NCBI GenBank assembly: GCA_003344405.1
Contig: NOWV01000228.1
Span: forward strand, 44,031 to 108,030
DNA: 64,000 nt
Direction: 5' to 3'
From: Trichoplax sp. H2
Lineage: Eukaryota > Placozoa > Uniplacotomia > Trichoplacea
How positions within the stretch are numbered: position 1 is the stretch's first letter; every line of letters begins with the position of its first letter. Position numbers and translations under genes: made by a program. The notes beneath the pieces were generated by a model. It saw nothing but the letters and a program-made list of their open reading frames with translations, ran no database searches and was not told where the DNA came from. Shown here one piece after another: positions 36,310-49,500 of this stretch.

Positions 36310-39300
36310 ATAGGGAAATGAATATTAAAATATTACGTATTCAGAATTAAACAATCAAGAAATTTATTTCGAAACTAATATTTTAGTGCCTTGGTCTCAT
36401 CATCATTCGAATTGTAAATTATTTAATTCGATATTGTCAGTCCACTTGGATAACTAACGGTATTGATAACTGTGTCGTGTTATTTAGATTCCTATTACAT
36501 TCCTTAGATAGTTATCCTATTTTTTATACCTCATTTTAAGATGTAGAGAACTTTCTAGAAGAAATTCTATTGTATCAACCAAGATATATAAACTCTACAT
36601 AAAATCGCTTCGAATATCTAACGTGATAAAAGCATCAATCTCATACGGACTTTAACAAATCAATAATTTGTTTTAAAATTCTTTTCGCCCTAAGGCGTTA
36701 TGTTTATATTCAATTGGAGTAATATGATCGATAGAATTTGATCAATTTCCCATAGCTGCCGTAAATTTATAAATATTCAATAATGTTTTGATTACAATGA
36801 GATATAAAATGACACATATCACTCCACACTTGAGTGAGTGATCACCATTAAAGTTTTCGCTTGGGTAGACCTGAACACCTTTTGCCTTAACGCCATACCG
36901 AAGTATATAATATTGCATCATCTATCTAGTTAAGCCATTCAACTGCTACAATCTATGTATTACAAGAGTTCAAATTTTATAAGATGATGTACAAAATTAG
37001 CGTAGATGACAAATACCAACTGAATAATATAATATTTTGGCAATGCAAATGCATCGAAATAGACTTTTATAAAGATGCTAAACAGAGAAACGAAATGTTT
37101 AATACAGTTGCGTAATCTCGATTAAGAAGAGTGGCTAGTGATACATTTAATTTTTGCAATAAAGGATGACTAATAATCTTAAACATTGAAGTAATGCGCT
37201 AGGTAGCAAAGCTTAATAATTAAGTACCAAAAGAGTTTATCAGTTATATGCAATGGTTAATCGATATGCTGTGCACTTTAAAAAATAATAAACCTAATTT
37301 TAATAGAAAAATAATCAGTTCGTTTGATTAATAAGATAAATTTTTAATGTTGATAGTAATATTTCAATTGCTACGTAGTCAAAAATAGATATTGCATTGG
37401 CTTATGAAGGAAAATGTAACAATAGGAAGTGGGACGCCTTAGCGTATTAGTAACGCTGTTTAGTTTTAAGTTAATTTGACGGATTTTTTCAATAATTAAT
37501 GCTTTATGGATAATAGCACTATCCCTGTTTATGTCTAAGCAATCCAGTCTAAATGAATCTGATAAATATTGTCTAGCCAAGAAATCGAATAATATCGTAG
37601 CAATGATATTATTATTTGTTTGAAACACCTAGGATGCACCTTTATTTCTATCTAGATAATTATGCACCAACTAAGCACTAAGTGCCTTCCATTGGGAATC
37701 CAATAAGTCACTTCAAGCAGAATAAATAATGAATGAAATCATTTTTAAACAAGATTAATTGATATATTGATTGATAAATTGGCTTATCTAACTATTGATG
37801 AATAAATATCAAACTTTATTCTAGTAGATATAAAATATCGTATTAGTGCATTAGTTTATTATTATATTCAGTAATTTTTATTTGCATGTACTCATATTGA
37901 CCTTTTAATCCTATGAACTATCGTAATACAGCAAATTCTTAGCAACAATGTAATTTAGATTGATATACTGGACACAGTAAAATAGAGAAACAGTCAACTT
38001 CATATCTACTGTCCACGAAAAACCTTTTATAAAGTATTTCTTTATCTTAAAACGTGTAGTAAGTTCATCGCGATAATCTCTATAATTCATCAAAATTTAA
38101 TTCATCAAATCTTCATTTCCAATCACAGAATTACAGCTGCCAGAATCAGAATTCAACTAAGGAGTAAGACCAAATCAATTATTATTTAATAGCTCTATAT
38201 CCTATATAGTATGTTTCCTGTCGTTTTGTTAGCACTATAACACTGTGAAAATTAATAAGCTGAAAATTAAAACACACTATTCTTAGTGTTAATTTTTTAC
38301 TACGCCTATTAACACATTTCAAATAAATTTAACTTGTACTGGTATTCCATTGTTAATAATGTATCATGTAGTAAAAATTTTTGACGGCATATTAATATTA
38401 TATTTTACGTTGACGTCTTCTATTGCACTTAATGCAGGTAGCAGTATCGAATGGCCAAAGTGTAAATGAAATAGAAATAAACAATAGGCCATAAATAAAT
38501 GATGTAATTCTTAGATCAACTTCCTACCCTCTGTTCTGACGTATAGTCATAAGTTCTCTATAGCATCCAGACATAGTCATTAATTTTCACTTGAATTCGT
38601 GTAGTAAATATTTGTTAAAGCTATACAAAAATTCTTATAATCATGAAAGAATATCCAATTTGACTAATATAGTGTACAAATTTCATGATAGAAATTTACA
38701 CTTATAGTAGTGATTAAACTTTACTGATACGTTTTGCATTTTAAAGTATTGGTCCATGTACTCCAACGTTATAAATCATTTATGAAGATACTTCAGTTGA
38801 AAGGTGGTACCTACGTATTATAATTTTGTTATAATTTGATTTCAGATATCCAATCAGACTATTCTTTAGCTTGCAGAATTGATGATAATTATGAACTATC
38901 TGCGTAACATGAAATGTTATGATTAGTGTCGCCGTCGTAGGTGCAGGATATTGATGTTAGCAGAATTTTGTCACATATTGTCTGAGCGACGAATTAAAGT
39001 TTAAAACAGTTGAATGATTTATTTTATTGTGCTGTAAGATGCTTAATGATTACCATATACAATTACCTCTGATAGAAAAATAAAGCACAAACATAGAGAT
39101 ATTTCAGTTCCCAAGACTAACATTAACGCCACATCCTTAAGGCTAATAATTCGGATTGCTAAAAGTGGCGCTCAGTACTGTGGCATATATTCATTACTCA
39201 AATCATACCAGCTTTATTGTAAATCTAGTTTATAGCCAATTTCTAACCAAAATAATCTACTACATAATTGAACTCTAGCAGCAAATAGCTAGGCGATAAT

Positions 39301-42300
39301 TAATTGATGAACTTACAGCACTTGATATTAGTCAATAATCTCTGTAATAATGCTTAAAATGATATATTTAATAATTACGCCATGTAGATAATAGAGATTT
39401 TTGTCAGAATAGGCGGATCTCTACTGAATTTTTAAACTCATTAAATCAGAGCGAGAGAAGTAATTATATTGATAAGGCTATTATAGCAATGTTTAGAATT
39501 CTGATGAAGATCATCTGTAAGAGTGTCATAAAGATAAAATATTCCAAAAGGAGCTGAAATAATACCATGCTTGAATGCTTTCAAATGAATATAATTATAT
39601 TACCTAATATCCGAAGCAATTCCATTTCCTAGATATCCGTATTTATGTAGAGCATGTTGCTAATAATTTATTACTATCATAATATAGAAACCATTATTAA
39701 AATAGTAAGTTTTCCTTCTGAATGTCCTTGTTTTCTTAGCTGTTGAATTATCTGCAAATTTATTGCAAAGCGAAGATTCATGCTAAAATTTAATCTATTG
39801 CTTTGCCATAAGAAAATTTAGCTATTGTTGAAGAGTACCGGTATTATTAATTTGTCCACAGTTAAATCATAATAATTTTCATTTTGCATCTCAACACTCT
39901 TACGCTGGTAATGATTTAAAAATTGGCATTCTTATATAATAGAACATGAACGCTTTATATTACGAAATAGAAACAATATTACTTATCATTAAGAGCAATA
40001 CTGGTTACCGGTTATCTTTATAAATTTAACGACAGCATTATATCTAGAAAGTGATAATTAATTAATAACGCTACTAATTAATTATTGCGTGGCATTAACT
40101 AGAAAATATTAGCCCGCATTTCGAAATTTTCGATTGCTTATTTTACGTCGATGAGTTTTATGCTGCATAACGGTTAGCTGTTTCAACGTATCATGTCTAA
40201 TAGTAATCATTCTTGAGTTAGAAACTAAACTGGATTCCTTCTAGTTTGATTCTATGCTAATTTCAGCTATATCAGTTCACTATTTATATGATGTTATCTG
40301 TTAAAAGAATATGACTTGCTAGCATTTTTATTGCTCTCATCTCTATTTATTCTACTACTTTTGTTCGCGGAAAGCTTATTTACAATTTAATCCGTCTGAA
40401 AATATAATTAGCCGATAATTTAAATATAGCGCACGCCTAATGTGTCGCATCAATTAAACCAATTAGTTTTTATCGTTGCAGATTTTAATACTTTTGTCTA
40501 TATAAAGGCAGAATCAAAGCGTGATTACGGATTTAGAATATTAAAATTTCGATTTAACTTTCTTAAATAGGCTCTAATTTTAATGAGCATTTCACCTCGA
40601 ACATCAAGATTAAAGCACCGATTAAGGTCAGTTTAAATTCTTAGATGTTGCTTAATATTACTTAGCTTAATGTAAGGCGAGTAATTTCTCCTCATACTAG
40701 CATAAGGAAGCTATACTACAATATTATAAAGTCATTCTTTTAAAAGTTTAAATCTTTTCGCGTATTAATAAAGTGATATATGTCCTCTGAAACTAATCTG
40801 TTCACGCTCTTACCTATAGCTAAAGTTAGTAAAAATTTATCCAACGTAGTTCACAAATATAAAGCTTCAGCTTGAGCTTACCATTATCAGGCATAAGACT
40901 CGTTATGATACTTTTAAGGCAAAGACTATAGTTTTTATTATCAAAATACGATTAAATAAGTTCATAGTTACTACCGTACCCTTCTTATGATCAATCATAT
41001 TAAAGTTATACAAGCAACTACTTTCTATGCGGAAAATAGATTTATTTTAAGTTTGTATCAGTTGAATATAATCCCACAATTTATCCCTAAATGATTAGTA
41101 AATTTAGGCTTTTAAATTCCATAACTTTAAAAACGCACAATTCCGAAATGTCTATTTCATTAATAGTAATTGAATGTAAATTACTAACATGCACTAAGAT
41201 TTTACTATGTTTATCGACCGATAGCAAAGAACAAATACCATTGATTAGGCCGATTCAAAATTTCAGAAGTTCAATTTTTAATAGCATACACCTATGATTG
41301 AGTCACCTTGCAAATAACAGAATAGAGATATTCAGAAATGAATTTCATTATTCTTACTATAGCTAGACTTCAAACCCACAATGTTGAAAATATGCTATTC
41401 CTAGAGTTATTACTAAAATTTTTACTTCTATATATTTATACTTGTGCTCTGAAATACTAAGAAATAATATGATAATGATATAAAACAACGTGAGAGTAAA
41501 AGTAGCCCCCACCTACAGACAAAATTACCCATTTTACTGGAATATAGAGGGAATATACATAATCAGTGTAACATTACCAATTTATTAGTAGAGGAAACTA
41601 GTAAATCAGCTGGTCTTATACTATGTATCACATGTTATAAGAGAAAAGTAACGGCAATTTTGATGGTAATTATCTATTAGTTATGGTATAAGCTGCAGGA
41701 GATAAATTTACGGCCTATTGGCGATGTTAGATAATGTGAAATGACGTGAGATTCCTATTCGTCACTGAGATGAACATATACCAATAAATATAATACAATA
41801 ACTACTATTAAAAAGATTTTGGGAAAGTATGCTACAATAACAGAGGCTATTAACTATCATACGGGTTTATTTATGTAAGACAGTGTAATATTGTATTCTA
41901 AGTTGATGATATATTTAGTAATGTCTACCGTAGGCGTTGTGTTCAACATGTGATAGATATTCTCATTCGAGGCTTAAGCATTAAATATAGCTAGCTTAGT
42001 AACTGCAATCCTTTTGAAGAGGAGTGCTACAGTGCTCACACTAGAGCTTCACATGAAAGATGTAAACTAGTCTGTATTTGAGATGCTAATACTGAAGTGT
42101 GTAGTAAGTAAGGTGCTAAGACTGTAAACGCGGAAAAGTATTAAGCGAGTAGTCTAGTATAGTAAGATAGTTCTTTCTCGTTAGAGGTCCTCAGCTAATC
42201 GGTTACGTTGTATCTTCGTAAACGAGGTTTTGTTCAATAAATCTTATATTTTCTAAAGTTTTAAAGATTCTTTATCTATCAACCTCACAATTTATAATCC

Positions 42301-42830
42301 CAGCTAGCAAAATAATGCACAACAGTATTTTTATACTGGGTAGTTGACGATCATAATTCATATACTGTAGTTAGATACACGTACATATACAGTAAATAAG
42401 ATAGGTATATTAGAATATTATCGCAATATAGTTTTATTGACAGTATCACAAATTTGACCTATTTCTTCTTATTGGTATTATTCTTCCTATGGTAATTTAA
42501 TTTACAATATACTAATAGATATAGAACTTAAAAATTATCTACTGTGTCTGCGAGAAATTCTAGCAGTCATCAAGCACGAAAGCTGAGATTGCCCAACTGT
42601 CAAGAAATTTTTTCTCTATATTGGCAGTCGAATCTACTTTTGTACAAACTACAGCAATAGCTTTCAATTTAACTTGCATAATCTGTTAGTTACACTAGTC
42701 TAATTTAGATTAAGTCTGAATAGCAATGGAACATGTCTATTTCAAGGCTCTATTATTAAAATAAATAGCCTCATGATCCAAAATTTAAATCAACGGAACA
42801 AAAATAAAAAAAGCGATATTCAAGAATCGA
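36310..42830. other. Intergenic sequence; left part is a segmental duplication copy
   Basis: No gene seen. Several blocks (near 37740, 38110 and 38590) match the sequence upstream of ILP-E near 47700, 48070 and 48570, showing that the ILP-D/ILP-E duplication included at least 2-3 kb upstream. From about 39 to 42.8 kb the sequence looks unique. Confidence 0.5.
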
Positions 42831-42844
42831 TTTTATAACATCAT

Positions 42845-42850
42845 CTTTAT
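42845..42850 (-). terminator. Polyadenylation signal of ILP-E
   Basis: AATAAA on the minus strand about 111 bases after the stop codon, in the same conserved 3' UTR context as ILP-D. Confidence 0.65.
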
Positions 42851-42960
42851 TGCCTTCACATCTTGCAGTCTACATATTTGATCGCAATAAGCAATCATAC
42901 TTTGAGGGAGTAAATTGGATAGTTCTGCTTACTTAAATCAACGATTGATAGCGAGAAAAA

Positions 42961-44943
42961 TTATAGATTTTCTTCAATAAAAACTTCGCAACCACCTATA
43001 ATAACTTGTTCTCTGGTAGTTTCATCAAACATGCTACCGCCAGGACATAAATCAGGCAACATACCACATTCAGTCGCTGGATTGGGTGCTGGCATACAGC
43101 ATTTCTCGTCTATTTTTTCAAGATTCAAAGGTTGAAGACGCGCATATAAAGTTTTTCCAAATTTTAAGAAATTATTAACGTTGTCAGCTTCAATCAATCC
43201 TGTATAGTAAATGATACATATCAGCGATAAATCAAAAATATTAATTATACGACTGCACCTACATAAATTAACTATAAAATTGTAAATGTTAGCTATATGT
43301 TAAATAATATCCATCAGGAATCGGAATTATCAAGCAAACTCTGCTTAAGATTGATAAATTACTTCTTAGAATGTACTGTATGCTTTACTATATATGGATA
43401 CATATTTCTTATGACAATACGTATAAATAAATACATACATATATAAAAGAAATGGATTTAAAAATGTAAGGGTGCTAAATTGAATTTACAACTGCAATAT
43501 ACCGAAAGTATTTAATGAACACGTCGAGTGAAGATGTCATTTCAAATCACGTAAAGGCCTTGGTAACTTTTAAAGGCTACATTGCTGCCTCTATGATATA
43601 ACAAATTAATCTAATCAAGCATTGCGTAAGTAATCTTGATGGATGAATTTTTAACCAGTAAGGTTTTCGATCCTCTAACTCAAGATTTAAGTTGTTAAAC
43701 AGAATAATTCCCTAATTTGATTATCAAGACCGCTTTTTAACATTAAAAGTAACATTTTTCAAGTCTGTCAATCGGAGAATATTACACTCTTTTTCTCCTC
43801 ATAGGAACAGTTGGAAACGATCAAGATAAACTGGATAATTATACTAACTTACTGTAAACTCTAGATTAATCATTCCATAAAACTTATACATAAAATGATT
43901 AAATATTCCTTTACAATATTCTACCCAGGAATTAAGAATCATGTCAGTATATGACTCCAATAAAGAACTTATTTACTATCATCTATATTTAGTCTTTTAG
44001 TATAACTGACTGTTATACGTCCTATGTGCTTTACTTCGTATTATTACTAGTGCAAACTCCCGTCACTTTGCTGACGGTTTACGATAATGTGCTCATTTAA
44101 CAGATAGTATTACCATTTGTCGTAGACCTGTCAGAGGTTCAGTAACTTTATACCGTGTACTGTGTAGTAGTAACGACTACAGCATTTGTACATTGGTTGA
44201 TAAAGCCTGAGTATATGACATATACTGATATACATACCGCATTTCTCTAATCTTACAGTAACTCTCCATTTTTAGCTATTTAACAGAGGTTCTGTAACTT
44301 TATACCGTACCGTGTATACTGGAAACTAAATGAAAGACTATGCCGTACTCATATTTTAAATTAAACTAATATCAATTTGTAAGAGATATTTCTAATGAAC
44401 GATTAATAACATGTTATAAAGAAATGAGACAAAATTTGCTATCCATAAAATGGAATGGCCAAGCACTGCTAATTTTTTTCTCTAATACAGATAGTAGCAA
44501 ATGCATAATTAAACAAACAGAAAAATACAGTTAATTAATAAGTTTTATTAAACCATCTTGAAACTGAATTGGAAATTCATTATCAAGGCAACTACTCATG
44601 GAAACCATATCCAAGTTTACCTCGTCTGGAATAATAACAACTAGTAAGAATTTAGCAGTAATTATGACTTATACTTACGGTCATCAAATTTGCTATAAGA
44701 TGGCTCTTTGTTGAAATCAGAAATGAGATTTACATCAACTGATCGGCGACGCTTGAGTGGACAGTCATCAAAGGGGACGTTCAATTCACATTCTGCCCAA
44801 TAATCTAAAATCTGTAGCCTCTGATCGCCGCATACGTGAATAGTAGGCGGGATTTCATTAAAGATGATAAAATCCGTTCCTTCAATGACAACGACTAAGC
44901 CAGCCAAAAAGGCAATCAACGATAAAACATTCAATTTGGCCAT
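42961..44943 (-). CDS. Insulin-like secreted peptide precursor, ILP-E
   Basis: Coding exons 44943-44679 and 43199-42961, with a 1,479-bp phase-1 intron (donor GTAAGT, acceptor ACAG) that splits an Arg codon, give 167 residues. The signal peptide is about 1-23, followed by DFIIFNEIPP. Cysteines are C38-x13-C52-x8-C61, then C122-C123-x9-C133-x6-C140-x18-C159. KRRR is at 64-67 and CPGG at 140-143, with C-terminus GGCEVFIEENL. It is the recent duplicate of ILP-D: same exon sizes to within three bases and very similar protein. Most differences lie in the connecting segment and around the A-like part. Its intron is about 1 kb longer than that of ILP-D and holds a direct repeat at 44132-44320. Confidence 0.87.
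44132..44320. repeat. Direct repeat inside the ILP-E coding intron, 152-bp spacing
   Basis: CAGAGGTTC followed by TAACTTTATACCGT occurs at 44132 and again at 44284. It lies in the part of the intron that ILP-D lacks. Confidence 0.7.
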
Positions 44944-45589
44944 TCTTATATGCCTATAGTAACTAGAGTAGATGAAATAGCAATGTGTAAATTTTTAAGC
45001 AGCGAGTTTATAATTGTAAACAAATGATTGGTAACTGATTTATAAAACAATATTAATGGACTATAGCGATAGAACTGTTAATTCTTTTTCAAGTATGATT
45101 TTCAAATTGACTTATTAAATTGAGAACCACTAACTATGGTCGTTGTGTATTAATAACATGAGGAATGAATATTTTGCGTAGATATTAAGGCTTTGGTAGC
45201 AATAAGAGCAAATTACTTAATATCGGCAGTTAATAGTTGATTGAAAAGAAATGAAGTAGTGGTTATTAGCACAACTTAATTAGTACATATTTTAGAAAAT
45301 ATCTGTGAATTTTCTATAAAGGTTTTCCTTAGCTATATTAAAAACAGCCTAAATGGACTAGCTATCGCACAAAATTCACCTATTTTACGAACAATTTGAA
45401 TATAAGCTTCGAGCTAATACAGTATTTTAGAACATTTTGAAGTAGTATTCAAATTATAAAAGGATGAATAATGCAAGAAAATAGCGATCGATTGCTTGGC
45501 AGGCGCATATATGTACAAGAATGACTTCATTTTATCGACATTCTGCTGCAAATTGTCACGATATATTTGCTAATTATAGTAATCGAATC

Positions 45590-46130
45590 AAAAGTAGTGC
45601 TACATTAAAATCATAAAATTAAGATGCTTGAGAATATTGATTGATTATTTAGCCGATGACTAGACTATCTTATATTGTGCCTCATTTTACCAACATCTTG
45701 CTACATATCCTCCTAATATTTTACTAATATTAGTAGCCAAACTGTAGTACTACATTAATGTTATAAAATTATAATTAATCAGAATACCGGTTAAATAATT
45801 GACAATATACTAAAATTATTATCTTATTTTACTGATTATAGTAATTGTAGTAGTCAAGCTGGAAGTAGCATTCCATTAAAGTCATAATAATAGAATACCT
45901 TCTTAAATTGATTAAGTAACTGACAGATAAATACGCTACGATGTAAGTTATTCTGTTTTAGCAACATCCTACTACTAACTATTATCTTATTTTGTAATCA
46001 TGGCAATCAAAGCAGAAATAGGACTATACGAAAGTAATAAAATTGTAATACATTAAAATACCAGTTTAGTAACTGGCAGATAAATAAGCTACAAAGTATC
46101 TCGTTTAACACTATTTTACTATAAATTGTC
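45590..46130. repeat. Diverged tandem repeat, about four units of 120-150 bp
   Basis: Units beginning near 45594, 45740, 45862 and 46014 share the order AGTAG/ATAGG, TACATTAA, ATAAAATT and AATACC..TTAA..AACTG, and some share GACAGATAAATA.GCTAC. The array lies inside the inferred 5' UTR intron of ILP-E and explains why that intron is longer than in ILP-D. Confidence 0.65.
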
Positions 46131-46246
46131 ATCGTATTTGTAAATCATATGTAGCAAGTTACAATTTACAACCATCTTCCAAATAAACCAAGCTAGATAG
46201 CATAAGTATTAGTAGAAGCTATGCTAAAATTGAAGATTATCGGTAC

Positions 46247-46500
46247 CTGTAGGTAAAAGATGGGTGGAATAATTCTTCTGGCTGAAGCTGCAATCCTCCA
46301 GAAAAGCAAAGACAATAATTTAAGCCGTCAATCCTTAAGCTTTTAAAGGTTTTCCGCAAGCCATATAACATTAATAACTCTATTGTTAACAAGAAATATA
46401 CCGAGCTCAATTAACAAATAAATATCATAAAATAACAGGTGCAAATCTCATTCTGTAGAATATTAATGGAACTATTGTATAATTTATGCATTTCCTATAG
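46247..46500 (-). promoter_or_regulatory. ILP-E promoter, untranslated exon and upstream module
   Basis: E-box AACAGGTGCA (plus reading) at 46434-46443, GGAA-type site ATTTCCTAT at 46490-46498, TATA-like TTTAAAAG at 46347-46340. An untranslated exon ends at 46247 in CTACAG with donor GTACCG. The acceptor CTATAG ends at 44954, nine bases before the ATG (5' UTR intron 46246-44954, 1,293 bp). Closely similar to the ILP-D promoter. Confidence 0.7.
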
Positions 46501-46509
46501 CTATTAGAA

Positions 46510-49500
46510 GGTTCTAAGTGAAAGTCAATCAAGAGTTGTACATCAAAATTTTATGCAATATTCGAACTGGATAAACAATCAAAAAATTTAATTCATTGAC
46601 CTCGTTTTTGGTCTTAGTAGCATTATCATGGATAGTAACTGTTGATTATTTGATACACCATCTCGTTAGCCAAACTTGAAAATTACAGATATCGATTCAT
46701 ATTCATGCAACCTATTCGAATATCCTCTATATTCATCAGATAATCATTTATTCCTCTAAAATTCACTCTATGATGAGGACTTACGGAAGGAAGCTACAAA
46801 CATTCAAATCAAGCTATAGTGTCTCCATGTAAAATTACCAACACTCAGCTCAATCGGTGTAATATATAAATCCCAATAAACTTGAATTAATCAACAGATT
46901 GTTTAGTATCACCTTCTTAAGACCATCTTATACTGTTACAAGGACATAATGTAATTGAATTGATAGAAGTAGGTCGACTTCATTTATTTGCCATGAATAA
47001 ATGAATATTTAATAATGTTTTTAATAGTTTGTTTATTTTGAGATAGAAAAATAACATAAATTCGCGGTCGACTGATTTTTAAACTTGCAGCTAGCTAGTT
47101 TAAACTATTCATACTTTAATACCAGACTCTATTGTCGTATCTAGCAGAGCAGTTTAAGTACAGTATTTAAAAATATAAATCCGAACGTTGCAACTCTACA
47201 ATTTGTTGGCTGATACGAATTTCATGATTTACAACAGCAATCGAATGTTTTATTATCAATTCCTTCACATAGATAAGACATAGAATGTTGAATGTATTAT
47301 ATTGAATACTTTTTCTTTATTAACCTAATCGAAGCAAGAGTAGAAATGATATTGATTGAAAACGAAATTATCATTATAAAGTACACAAGAGATCCTGGAG
47401 GACTGTAATGATTTTGATATTTTTAAATTAGCATCATGGTTTATTCTGTACCCCATACTAGGTAGATGACTAAATGGCGTCTCTATTAAATTGCAATTTA
47501 TTCAATCTATATGAATTTGATAAGGTTTAGCTTAAATTCGAGTAATCCCTTCGTAATGATATCGTCTTGTTTTTTATTATTTTTTTGTAATATCTAGGAT
47601 GCATCATGGCTACGCGGATTAATTAATAATAAAATATGCAGCAAGTAATATTGCTCACGAATTTAATAGCCAATTTCCAAAATAATAAATAATAGATAAA
47701 ATCATTTTAAACAAGATTAATTGATACATTGATTGATGGATTATCTGATCAAGTGCTTTATGTCATAGAATTCATTTGGCTATTCTCATATATAGCAAAT
47801 ATTGAAGTGTCCAATTATAACCAGTAATTTGTGTCTTTGCCTAGCTACTTTGATTCTGTTATCCGTATAAACCGTACTATAGTGATGGTTGCAAAATTAT
47901 AATATACGAGACTGATGTATTCAGTATGTTAATGGCTTAATTTAAAAGGCTTTATATTTGTGTGTTTACTAGTAATGAAAGTTCAGTCATATCATACTTC
48001 ATTTTATCATCATATCTAAAGAGTATATCGCTGCCCATTATAGTTCATGAAAGTTTAATTCAGCAACTTTTAATCTTCTAAGATAGATTTGCAGCTGTCG
48101 CTGTTAAAAATAGACTACGGAGTAATTTCAGATTTGCTATTAATTGATAACTTTTTTCCCTTCAGTTACTAATGATTTATGATAATGCTATAATTTAAAA
48201 TTAAAGCAGCAAATTTAATCTTATTTTCTTAGCGTAAACTATTAATCACATTTTAACCCACGCCTACTAAATTGACCTAGATTTTATTCTTAAAATGGCA
48301 TTATATAGGAACTTTGAATGCACGTTAAATGACATTTCACGTCATTAATAGCTTCTACGACATTAAATTTCTAAAACTGTATCGATCACTTATAAAGTAT
48401 CTGCAATCGACAATAAATATTTGAGCATTATATATTTTCGGATCTATTCATAATATTTATACAGTGTGTATTGATAATACGATGCTATCTACAATAAGGT
48501 GTAACTATCAGTAAATAAGCTTAATACTTGCACTGATGATTTCTATATATCGCAGTTAATTTCTATCTTAATTCACGTAATAAAGTCTTTATTAAAAGTA
48601 TAAATACTTCTTATGGCTGTGACAGAAAGTTTTATATAGTCTTGTAACGAAACTACATTTTCCGTCACTAGCAAATCATATATGCTACTGTTGTTTATTC
48701 ACGTCTATTATTTTATTAAATAGGCATTTGTAGGTATTCCGTCAGTAATATTAAATGGCAGTAGTTTATTAATTTTGAGATAGAATGTCTGTCTGTTCAA
48801 GAAGAATGGAAGCTAAGCTTATGCATAAAGCTTTATATTGATTTTTGATCATTTCTTCTCAATTTAGGTCAAGAATAGACTTTGATTGTACTAAATTGAT
48901 ATCATGTATAAAAAATTTTTTGAGAATTGTCGTCCTATATTTGGATACCGGTGCCTCCTATTAGGTTACTTTTTATAATCTTATCTTTAAGTTCGTATGC
49001 TGTAGAGGATAATCCAAAAAGATGATGAGTAAAATAAAGTTAAATGAGTTCCATTTTGTTACTGTGAGAGCGAGTCCTTCCTAAAAATAATCTATTTGTA
49101 AGTAAAACCTTAATAGTTGTTTTGAGCAATTATTTTTGAGACTCTAGTAACGATTAGTAGTTAGCAAGGCAACTACAGAGGGGTAGTTTTAGAGGTGTCA
49201 ACAATAGAAAAGATACGAATATATTCCTGTAACTTTATATTATCTGGATAGTTATGACAAAGTGATATTTGGAAAGATCACGATAGTAACTGACATCAAA
49301 TCAAAATAATGATAATGATATAATATCAGATCTGCATTCTACGTCCAAAAATATAAACCACAGTTCTAAGCTTTAATGAAACATAATTAAGTATATTACT
49401 CAATACGTATTATAGTCTCTATTCTAATATGTGTTTAAATTGGGAACCATTTCTGACTTTATTATTAAACTGATAAAATTGGTAATAAATAATCATGAAG

